The position numbers and the translations under genes were made by a program. Under the pieces are notes generated by a model. It was not told where the DNA came from and searched no databases. It saw nothing but the letters and a program-made list of their open reading frames with translations. From the NCBI RefSeq assembly GCF_016863175.1, contig NZ_BOOJ01000070.1, positions 1 to 64,000 of the forward strand: a DNA stretch of 64,000 nucleotides, written 5' to 3'. Origin of the DNA: Paraplanobispora siamensis. Lineage in GTDB: Bacteria > Actinomycetota > Actinomycetes > Streptosporangiales > Streptosporangiaceae. Below, in pieces: positions 57,413 through 64,000 of this stretch. Positions within the stretch are counted from its first letter, which is position 1, and each line of letters opens with the position of its first letter.

Positions 57413-57463
57413 CCGGGCCGCCCGCCGCCCACGGCGCGGGGAGGCGCCTGCTGTGCCGATGAG

Positions 57464-57500
57464 GAAGGGCCCCGGGGGAGGAGATCCCCCGGGGCCCTTC
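57464..57500. terminator. Bidirectional terminator between dcw cluster and ileS
   Basis: Perfect 15-bp stem GAAGGGCCCCGGGGG / CCCCCGGGGCCCTTC with a 7-nt loop between two convergent genes. Confidence 0.88.
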
Positions 57501-57510
57501 GTCGGCGGGG

Positions 57511-60500
57511 TCAGGCGGTGGTACGGCGGAGCTGGAAGGTGAGGCCGAGGTCGGGGTCCTGGTGGGAGGGGACGCCCTCGGCGGTGCCCTCGGTGACGGA
57601 CAGGGCGAGGACCTCGTCGGCCACGGTGGCGCCCTGGGCGCGCAGGGCATCGGCCAGGCCGGCGTCGGCGGTGGACCACCACAGGTCGATCCGGTCGGTG
57701 ATGGACAGGCCCGTGGACTTGCGGGCCTCCTGGACCAGCCGGATCACGTCGCGGATCAGGCCCGCCCGGCGCAGCTCGTCGGTGATGGCCAGGTCGAGGG
57801 CGACCGTCTCGCCGGTGCCGGTGTCCACGGCCCCGGTCTCCACCGCCCAGCCGGACTTCGGCTGCTCGGTGACGATCACGTCCTCGGCGGTCAGCTCGAC
57901 CGTGCCCAGCTCGCCCGCCTCCAGCGAGACCGGCGACCCGCTCCGCAGGGCGCGGGCCAGCTCACCGGGGTCGGCGGCGGACACCGCGGCGGCCACCAGC
58001 TTCGTCTGCGACCCGAACCGCTTGCCCAGCGCCCGGAAGTTGGGCTTGACCGTGAAGGAGACCAGGTCGGCCGAGAAGCCCGACAGGTCCTCCAGGGCCT
58101 GGACGTTGAGCTCGTCGGCGATCAGCTCCCGCAGCTCGGCGGAGAGCCCGGCCCAGCCGGGGGCGCCGACCAGGGCGCGGCCGAGCGGCTGGCGGGTCTT
58201 GACCCCGCTGGAGGCGCGGGCCGAGCGGCCCAGCTCCACCAGGCGGCGCACCAGCGCCATCTGCTCCGACAGCGCCGGGTCCAGCAGGGCGGAGTTCACC
58301 TCCGGCCAGCCGGCCAGGTGGACCGAGACGGGGCTGTCGTCCCCGCGGAGCACGTCCCAGACGTAGTCGGTGATGAACGGCACCACCGGCGCCATCAGGC
58401 GGGTGACGGTCTCCAGGCACTCGTACAGGGTGGCGAAGGCCGAGACGTCGCCCGACCAGAACCGGCGGCGGGAGCGCCGCACGTACCAGTTGGACAGGTC
58501 GTCGAGGAACTCGGCCAGGCGCCGCCCCACCCGGGCGGTGTCGAACTCGTCCATCGAGGAGGTGACCTCGGCCACCGTCCGGTGCAGCTCGGCCAGCGCC
58601 CAGCGGTCGATCAGCGGGCGCTCGCCGTACGCCGGGGCCTGAGCGAGCACGGACGGGGCCCAGGACTCGGCGTTGGCGTACAGCGTGAAGAACGAGACGG
58701 TGTTCCAGTAGGTCAGCAGGACCTTGCGGACGATCTCCTCCAGGGCCGCGTGACCGACCCGGCGGGCCGCCCAGGGCGAGCCGGAGCAGGCCATGAACCA
58801 GCGCAGGGCGTCGGCGCCGTGCTGGTCCATCAGCGGGATCGGCTCCAGCACGTTGCCCAGGTGCTTGCTCATCTTGCGGCCGTCCTCGGCCAGGATCAGG
58901 CCCAGGCACAGCACGTTCTCGTAGGAGGAGCGGCCGAAGACCAGCGTGCCGACCGCCATGAGCGAGTAGAACCAGCCGCGGGTCTGGTCGGTGGCCTCGC
59001 AGATGAACTGCGCCGGGTAGGCCTTGTCCAGCATCTCGCCGTTCTGGTACGGCGCGCCCCACTGGGCGAAGGGCATCGAGCCCGAGTCGTACCAGGCGTC
59101 GATCACGTCGGGCACACGGCGCGCCTCGGCCCCGCAGGAGGGGCAGGGCAGCGCGACGTCGTCGACGTAGGGCCGGTGCGGGTCGAGCCCGGAGACGTCC
59201 TGGCCGGACAGCTCACTCAGCTCGGCCAGCGAGCCGACGCAGGTGACGTGCGACTCGTCGGCCGAGCAGACCCACAGCGGCAGCGGGGTGCCCCAGTAGC
59301 GGGAGCGCGACAGCGACCAGTCGACGTTGTTGCGCAGCCACTCGCCGAAGCGGCCCCACTTGATCGTCTCGGGGTACCAGCTGGTCTTCTCGTTCTCGGC
59401 GAGGAGCTGGTCCTTGATCGCGGTGGTGCGGATGTACCAGGCGGGCAGGGCGTAGTACAGCAGCGCGGTGTGGCAGCGCCAGCAGTGCGGGTAGCTGTGC
59501 TCGAAGTGGCTGCCCCGGTACAGCAGGCCGCGCTCGCGCAGGTCCGCGGTCAGGCCCTCGTCGGCGTCCTTGAAGAATTGCCCGCCGACCATCGGGACGC
59601 TCTCCAGGAAGCGGCCGTCGGGGCCGATCGGGTTGACCACCGGCAGGCCGTACCGCTTGCAGGTCGTCATGTCGTCGGCGCCGAAGGCGGGCGCCTGGTG
59701 GACCAGGCCGGTGCCGTCCTCGGTGGTGACGTAGTCGCCCAGCACCACGTAGTGCGCCCCGGGGATGTCGACCAGCTCGAACGGCCGGCGGTAGGCGGTG
59801 TGCTCCAGCTCGGCACCCTGGAAGGTGGCCAGCACCTCGGCGTCCTCGCCCAGCGCGGCGTGCAGCAGCGGCGCGGAGACGACCAGCACCTCGTCGGACC
59901 CGGCCGGGCGCGCCGCGACGTAGGTCACCTCGGGGTGCACGGCCACCGCCGTGTTGGACACCAGCGTCCAGGGCGTGGTGGTCCAGATCAGCAGGGAGGC
60001 GCCGAGCTCGGCCAGCGGGCCGGACAGCACGGGCATGCGGACGTAGACCGACGGGCTGGAGACGGTCTCGTAGCCGCCGGGCTGGCCCAGCTCGTGGTCG
60101 GACAGGCCGGTGCCGCAGCGCGGGCAGTACGGGGTGATCCGGAAGTCGCGGAACAGCAGGCCCTTGTCGAAGACGACCTTGAGCGACCACCAGACGGACT
60201 CGACGTAGGCCGGGTCCATCGTGCGGTAGGCCTGGGACAGGTCGATCCAGTAGCCCATCCGCTCGGTCATCTCTTCGAAGGCGTCCACGTGCCGCAGCAC
60301 CGACTCGCGGCACCGGGCGTTGAACTCGGCGATGCCGTACGCCTCGATGTCCTTCTTGCCCGACAGGCCGAGCTCTTTCTCGATCCCGACCTCGACGGGC
60401 AGGCCGTGGCAGTCCCAGCCGGCCTTGCGGGGCACGCTGTAGCCCTGCATGGACTTGTAGCGCGGGAAGACGTCCTTGAAGACGCGGGCCTCGACGTGGT

Positions 60501-60678
60501 GGACGCCGGGCATGCCGTTGGCCGTGGGCGGGCCCTCGTAGAAGACCCAGGCGGGACCGTCGGCGTTCTGCTCCACCGAGCGCTCGAAGACCTTGGCGTC
60601 CCTCCAGCGGTCGAGCACCTCGTGCTCGAGCGCGGGCAGGTCGACCTGCGCGGGAAGGGGTCGGAAGTGGGCGGACAT
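57511..60678 (-). CDS. ileS: Isoleucyl-tRNA synthetase
   Basis: 1055 residues, class I synthetase. ATP-binding region YEGPPTANGMPGVHHVEARVFKDVFPRY (HIGH-type), editing domain with TTPWTLVSNTAVAVHP and TEDGTGLVHQAPAFGADD, metal-binding CPRCGTGLSDHE and CPSCGAEARRVPDVIDAWYDSGSMPFAQWG, KMSKS loop DGRKMSKHLGNVL, and anticodon-binding helices. ATG at 60678 (MSAHFRPLPAQVDL) has GGAGG about 10 nt upstream; that site lies in the T-box sequestrator hairpin. Confidence 0.96.
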   Translation of the reverse strand: MSAHFRPLPAQVDLPALEHEVLDRWRDAKVFERSVEQNADGPAWVFYEGPPTANGMPGVHHVEARVFKDVFPRYKSMQGYSVPRKAGWDCHGLPVEVGIEKELGLSGKKDIEAYGIAEFNARCRESVLRHVDAFEEMTERMGYWIDLSQAYRTMDPAYVESVWWSLKVVFDKGLLFRDFRITPYCPRCGTGLSDHELGQPGGYETVSSPSVYVRMPVLSGPLAELGASLLIWTTTPWTLVSNTAVAVHPEVTYVAARPAGSDEVLVVSAPLLHAALGEDAEVLATFQGAELEHTAYRRPFELVDIPGAHYVVLGDYVTTEDGTGLVHQAPAFGADDMTTCKRYGLPVVNPIGPDGRFLESVPMVGGQFFKDADEGLTADLRERGLLYRGSHFEHSYPHCWRCHTALLYYALPAWYIRTTAIKDQLLAENEKTSWYPETIKWGRFGEWLRNNVDWSLSRSRYWGTPLPLWVCSADESHVTCVGSLAELSELSGQDVSGLDPHRPYVDDVALPCPSCGAEARRVPDVIDAWYDSGSMPFAQWGAPYQNGEMLDKAYPAQFICEATDQTRGWFYSLMAVGTLVFGRSSYENVLCLGLILAEDGRKMSKHLGNVLEPIPLMDQHGADALRWFMACSGSPWAARRVGHAALEEIVRKVLLTYWNTVSFFTLYANAESWAPSVLAQAPAYGERPLIDRWALAELHRTVAEVTSSMDEFDTARVGRRLAEFLDDLSNWYVRRSRRRFWSGDVSAFATLYECLETVTRLMAPVVPFITDYVWDVLRGDDSPVSVHLAGWPEVNSALLDPALSEQMALVRRLVELGRSARASSGVKTRQPLGRALVGAPGWAGLSAELRELIADELNVQALEDLSGFSADLVSFTVKPNFRALGKRFGSQTKLVAAAVSAADPGELARALRSGSPVSLEAGELGTVELTAEDVIVTEQPKSGWAVETGAVDTGTGETVALDLAITDELRRAGLIRDVIRLVQEARKSTGLSITDRIDLWWSTADAGLADALRAQGATVADEVLALSVTEGTAEGVPSHQDPDLGLTFQLRRTTA

Positions 60679-60689
60679 CGGTGACGGAA

Positions 60690-60955
60690 CCTCCACGCTG
60701 GCACGGGCACTGGCGTGGAGGGACGAGACCTCGCGGCCCCGCGGTACCACCCTCCTTGACCTCCGTACGGCGGAGGCCCTCTTCCTTTTCGGTCGCTGCC
60801 GGGTCTACTGGGCCGTTGGATTCCGGTGGACTCCCGGCCGTTCTTCCGGCGGCTCAGGGGTGATCTTCTCTCCGGGCCTCGCCCCGGGCTCGCACCGTCC
60901 CCGGGTCGCTCCTGCGAGGGGGACCGGAGGTACTCGTCCCCATCGACGCCTTGCG
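60690..60955 (-). ncRNA. T-box riboswitch controlling ileS translation
   Basis: On the minus strand the T-box core GGTGGTACCGCG (60741-60752 region) is followed by GAGGTCTCGTCCCTCC, as in T-box leaders. A Stem I region with a candidate isoleucine specifier ATC (60862-60864) lies upstream. Instead of a terminator, a 9-bp hairpin pairs CCTCCACGC with GCGTGGAGG (60713-60721 with 60690-60698) and hides the ileS Shine-Dalgarno. Uncharged tRNA-Ile binding should free it. This is the translational type known in actinobacteria. Confidence 0.88.
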
Positions 60956-61151
60956 AACTTAAACGATAACGCACACCCGGTGCCGGAGGCTTCCCGATAT
61001 CCGGGCGCCGGATGGAATGAGATGAAAGAGGGGGGATGGTACGGGATTAGTAAACAGTCCGGTGTGGCGTTTGCCGTTTTGTTATGGACGACCTAAGCTG
61101 CCCGCACCGTTTACCGTCCGGGTAAGGGTCCGATCGAGTGAGGAGGCCGAC
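60956..61151. other. Divergent promoter region, ileS T-box and DksA/TraR gene
   Basis: AT-richer than average. On the minus strand TATCGT (60963-60968) could be the -10 of the T-box transcript. On the plus strand the 61020-61130 segment (ATGAAAGAGG, TTTTGTTATGG) must contain the promoter for the zinc protein gene. No gene seen. Confidence 0.5.
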
Positions 61152-61571
61152 ATGGCCACGACCGTACGCGCAGATAAGAGCGCGGTAGTGCCGGCGCAGA
61201 ACGGTCCCACCGTAATCTGGACCGCGGAGGAGCTGGCGGAGGTCCGTGAGCGGCTGTCCACGGAGATCGGGGATCTGACCGCCGAGATCGCCAGGGCGGA
61301 GTCAGAGATCGCCTCCAACGACGTCACCGACGGCGCCGGCGACGATCAGGCCGACGCCGGGGCCAGGACCTATCAACGCGAACGCGAGATCGCCCTTACT
61401 CTGAATGCGCGCGACTTGGTCGCGCAGAACGAGCGAGCGATCGCCCGGATCGACGCGGGGACCTACGGAGTGTGCGAATCGTGCCACCAGCCGATCGGCA
61501 AGGAGCGCCTGCAGGCGTTCCCGAGGGCGACGCTGTGCGTGGCCTGCAAGCAGCGGGAGGAGCGCCGCTGA
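61152..61571 (+). CDS. DksA/TraR-type C4 zinc finger protein
   Basis: 139 residues, ATG with GAGGAGG 6 nt upstream. Coiled-coil (LAEVRERLSTEIGDLTAEIARAESEIASNDVTDGAGDDQADAG) and a C4 zinc finger [32 protein letters not shown]. In other bacteria DksA enters the polymerase secondary channel; actinobacterial relatives are less clear. Followed closely by lspA. Confidence 0.92.
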   Translation: MATTVRADKSAVVPAQNGPTVIWTAEELAEVRERLSTEIGDLTAEIARAESEIASNDVTDGAGDDQADAGARTYQREREIALTLNARDLVAQNERAIARIDAGTYGVCESCHQPIGKERLQAFPRATLCVACKQREERR

Positions 61572-62155
61572 GCGGTGGGACGGAGGGCGGGGAGGCCCCG
61601 GCCGCCCCGCTCCCGGCGCGGCGGATCGCCGTGCTGGCGACGATCGTCCCGATCGTCTACGTGCTCGACCTGGTCACGAAGACGATCGTGTTGCGGACGC
61701 TGGAGGACCGGGATCCACTGGTCCTCATCCCCGGCCTCCTCCAGTTCAGAGTGATCTTCAACTCCGGGGCCGCGTTCAGCATCGGCGCCGGGATGACGAT
61801 CGTCTTCACGTTCGTGGCGACCGGGGTGGTCATCGCGATCCTGCGTACGGCGCGCAACCTGCGGAGCCTGCCGTGGGCGATCACGCTGGGCCTGCTGCTG
61901 GGCGGGGCGCTGGGCAACCTGACCGACCGCGTCTTCCGCTGGCCCTCGGGCTTCGGGCGGCCCTCGCCGTTCCAGGGGCACGTGGTCGACTTCATCGAGA
62001 CCTTCCCCGGTCACTTCCCGGTCTGGAACGTCGCCGACGCCTCGATCGTCTGCGGAGGGATCCTCGCCGTCCTGCTGGCCTGGCGGGGCTACCAGATCGA
62101 CGGAACGCACGACACCGGGCAGAAGGAGCAGAAGGAGCGCAAGAGCGATGGCTGA
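61535..62155 (+). CDS. lspA: Lipoprotein signal peptidase
   Basis: About 206 residues with the GTG start given; four membrane helices. Aspartyl protease that cuts prolipoprotein signal peptides. Motifs: [52 protein letters not shown] (first catalytic Asp) and [15 protein letters not shown] (second). The start is uncertain: GTG 61535 overlaps the previous gene by 37 nt, whereas a strong GGGAGGAG is 5 nt before an in-frame CTG at 61568, directly at the previous stop. The stop overlaps the next ATG by 8 nt. Confidence 0.92.
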   Translation: MRGLQAAGGAPLSGGTEGGEAPAAPLPARRIAVLATIVPIVYVLDLVTKTIVLRTLEDRDPLVLIPGLLQFRVIFNSGAAFSIGAGMTIVFTFVATGVVIAILRTARNLRSLPWAITLGLLLGGALGNLTDRVFRWPSGFGRPSPFQGHVVDFIETFPGHFPVWNVADASIVCGGILAVLLAWRGYQIDGTHDTGQKEQKERKSDG

Positions 62156-63074
62156 GCGACGGAGCCTTCCGGTTCCCAACGGGCTGGAGGGCGAGCGCCT
62201 CGACGCCGCGCTGTCGCGCCTGTTCGGGCTGTCCCGCACCCGCGCCGCCGAGCTGATCGCCTCCGGCGACGTGCTGGTGGACGGCTCGCCCGCCGCCAAG
62301 TCCGACCGGGTGCAGGGCGGCGAGTGGCTGGACGTCGTCCTGCCGCCCCCGCCCACCGCGCCCATGCCGGTGGCCGAGCCGATCCCCGGGATGACGATCG
62401 TCTACGAGGACGACGACATCGTGGTCGTCAACAAGCCCGTCGGCGTGGCCGCCCACCCCACCACCGGCTGGACCGGGCCCACCGTGATCGGCGGCCTGCT
62501 GGGAGCCGGGCACCGGGTGGCCACCAGCGGCGCCGCCGAGCGCCAGGGCATCGTGCACCGGCTGGACGCCAACACCACCGGCGCGATGGTGGTGGCCAAG
62601 AGCGAGCACGCCTACTCCCATCTGAAGCGGGCCTTCAAGGAGCGCACCGTGGACAAGCGCTACCACGCGCTGGTCCAGGGCCACCCCGACCCGCTGCGCG
62701 GCACCGTGGACGCGCCGATCGACCGCCACCCCTTCGGAGACGGCCGGTTCGCGGTCGTGGCCGGGGGCAAGCCGTCGATCACCCACTACGACACGATCGA
62801 GGCCTTCCGCTCGGCGTCGCTGCTGGACATCAAGCTGGAGACCGGCCGGACCCATCAGATCCGGGTCCACATGTCGGCGCTGCGCCACCCGTGCGTCGGT
62901 GACATGCTGTACGGCGCCGACCCGACGCTGGCCTCGCGCCTGGGGGTGACCCGCCAGTGGCTGCACGCCGTCTCGCTGGCCTTCGAGCACCCGTCCACGG
63001 GTGACCGGGTCTCTTTCACGACCGAGTACCCCGCCGACCTGGCGCACGCCCTGAAGGCCGTCAAAGGCGACTGA
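62148..63074 (+). CDS. rluD: RluA-family 23S rRNA pseudouridine synthase (RluD-like)
   Basis: 308 residues. N-terminal S4 RNA-binding domain ([35 protein letters not shown]), then the catalytic domain with [23 protein letters not shown] (catalytic Asp in RLDAN; RLDKDTSG in many homologues), KRYHALVQG, and [23 protein letters not shown]. The lspA-rluD order is common in Gram-positives. ATG overlaps lspA. Confidence 0.93.
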   Translation: MAERRSLPVPNGLEGERLDAALSRLFGLSRTRAAELIASGDVLVDGSPAAKSDRVQGGEWLDVVLPPPPTAPMPVAEPIPGMTIVYEDDDIVVVNKPVGVAAHPTTGWTGPTVIGGLLGAGHRVATSGAAERQGIVHRLDANTTGAMVVAKSEHAYSHLKRAFKERTVDKRYHALVQGHPDPLRGTVDAPIDRHPFGDGRFAVVAGGKPSITHYDTIEAFRSASLLDIKLETGRTHQIRVHMSALRHPCVGDMLYGADPTLASRLGVTRQWLHAVSLAFEHPSTGDRVSFTTEYPADLAHALKAVKGD

Positions 63075-63132
63075 GGCGGCCTCCGCGCCCGCCGGGCGGG
63101 GTAATCTCCGGAGCCGGTGACCCCGGAGTGGA

Positions 63133-64000
63133 TCACCCCTTGCCCTTGCCCTTGGTCAGGTTCTTGACCGCCTTGGCGGGCTTGGCCTTCTTGCCCTTGG
63201 AGGCGCCGGGGCTCAGGGCGTTCACTCCGCTGCCGGGACCGACCTGGCCGGGGGCGTCGTCGCCCGAACCGGGGTCGGACTCCTGCTCCGAGCCGCCGGA
63301 GTCGTCCTCCGGGGCGTCCGGGGAGCCGTCCGAGCCGCCGGAGCCGCCGGAGTCCTCCTCCGAGGGCTTCGGCTTCTTGGAGGGCTTGTTCGAGGGTTTG
63401 TCGGAAGGCTTGTCGGAGGGCTTCTCCGACGGCTTGCCGGTGGGGGCGTTCTCCCCGCGGTCGTCCCGGGTGGGAGGAGCGGAGGGACGGGTGTCGGCGG
63501 GCTCCGGATCGGTGCCGCCGGTCAGCTCCGTCGACTCGGGCTCGCTCGGCGCCTCGTCCTCGGTCGCGGGGACGCTGCTCACCGAGGTGGGCGGCTTGGC
63601 CGGATCGGTGCCGGAGGACTTCGAGGTGATCCACGCCATCCCGCCCGCGGTCAGGGCGACCGCCAGGGCGGCGGCCGTCGCGGCGGTCAGCATGGAGCGG
63701 CGGCGGGAGCCGGGACCGCCGGAGGCCGACCACGGGTCGAGGCCGGAGGCGGCCGCCAGGGGACCGGGGGCCGGAGTGCCGGGCGGCGTCCCCCCGTCGG
63801 CGAGGGCGGGTGCGGCGACCGCCGCGGCCGCGGCCTCGGGCGCCGGGTCCCGCGGCGGGACCGCCACCCCCGCGACGGCGGCGCGCGGGGCGGCCACGTC
63901 CACCGGCATGGTGGGCTCCGGGGCGGTCCCGGCCACGATCGCCGCCAGGTGCGTCTGCACCTCCTGCGCGGGCATCCGGCGTGCCGGATCCTTGTGCAGC
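63133..64000 (-). CDS. Serine/threonine protein kinase, C-terminal part (partial)
   Basis: The frame runs past the window end: the last codons read LHKDPARRMPAQEVQTHL, the end of a Hanks-type kinase C-lobe. A juxtamembrane Pro/Ala linker, one membrane helix (MLTAATAAALAVALTAGGMAWI) and a disordered extracytoplasmic region follow, with KPSxKPS repeats (GKPSEKPSDKPSDKPSNKPSKKP), acidic Ser/Gly stretches and a Lys-rich tail (KAVKNLTKGKGKG). No PASTA domains are seen, so it is not PknB-like. Its signal is unknown. Convergent with rluD. Confidence 0.85.
   Translation of the reverse strand, partial: LHKDPARRMPAQEVQTHLAAIVAGTAPEPTMPVDVAAPRAAVAGVAVPPRDPAPEAAAAAVAAPALADGGTPPGTPAPGPLAAASGLDPWSASGGPGSRRRSMLTAATAAALAVALTAGGMAWITSKSSGTDPAKPPTSVSSVPATEDEAPSEPESTELTGGTDPEPADTRPSAPPTRDDRGENAPTGKPSEKPSDKPSDKPSNKPSKKPKPSEEDSGGSGGSDGSPDAPEDDSGGSEQESDPGSGDDAPGQVGPGSGVNALSPGASKGKKAKPAKAVKNLTKGKGKG

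Overview
This window comes from a very GC-rich (about 70% or more) actinobacterium, most likely a filamentous member of the Streptosporangiales. The pointers are dense GTG/TTG starts and 4-nt overlaps, an F420-dependent oxidoreductase, a DUF3040 protein, actinobacterial DivIVA and SepF, a diaminopimelate-type MurE, a SpoIIE/STAS pair and an actinobacterial ileS T-box leader. The family level is an inference from gene content, not a measured identity.

Layout. 1-3.0 kb: end of a hybrid HAMP/GAF histidine kinase plus a response regulator. 3.2-7.7 kb: the riboflavin operon ribD-ribE-pnuC-type transporter-ribBA-ribH behind an FMN riboswitch, with a promoter that holds a perfect 20-bp palindrome. 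7.9-10.5 kb: a PH-like membrane protein and the ktrAB potassium uptake pair. 10.6-13.2 kb: coxD-coxE-mocA type maturation genes without the molybdenum hydroxylase they usually serve. 13.3-25.1 kb: accessory genes (endonuclease/exonuclease/phosphatase-fold protein, LLM oxidoreductase, a frameshifted remnant, a dicarboxylate symporter, an unknown protein, a DHFR-like protein divergent from an HxlR regulator, a PNK-type phosphatase, a secreted FG-GAP propeller, a STAS antagonist, an ANTAR-PAS-PP2C phosphatase). 25.1-30.0 kb: pepP-efp-nusB, a methyltransferase, SOS-type dinB and a DUF3040 protein. 30.2-35.0 kb (minus strand): moxR, DUF58 and transglutaminase genes.

35.5-57.4 kb is the division and cell wall (dcw) cluster in canonical order: mraZ, rsmH, ftsL-like, ftsI, murE, murF, mraY, murD, ftsW, murG, murC, ftsQ, ftsZ, ylmE, sepF, ylmG/yggT, divIVA, then an uncharacterised membrane protein with two copies of a small Cys/His motif. 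ylmD is absent. Mur enzymes make lipid II; FtsW and FtsI polymerise and crosslink septal wall under control of FtsQ/FtsL and the FtsZ/SepF ring; DivIVA directs polar growth. The divisome membrane proteins carry unusually long, repetitive, disordered cytoplasmic tails (about 360 residues in FtsI, six octapeptides in FtsQ).

57.5-64 kb: ileS (minus) under a translational T-box, a DksA/TraR zinc protein, lspA, an RluA-family pseudouridine synthase, and the C-terminal part of a serine/threonine kinase that runs off the window.

No tRNA, rRNA, CRISPR array, insertion sequence or prophage was seen. The most interesting signals are the repeat-expanded divisome tails, two opposed arrays of 10-bp-spaced GTGG motifs before mraZ, the palindrome in the rib promoter, and a recurrent leaderless layout (TANNNT, 6-7 nt, start codon) at six genes.
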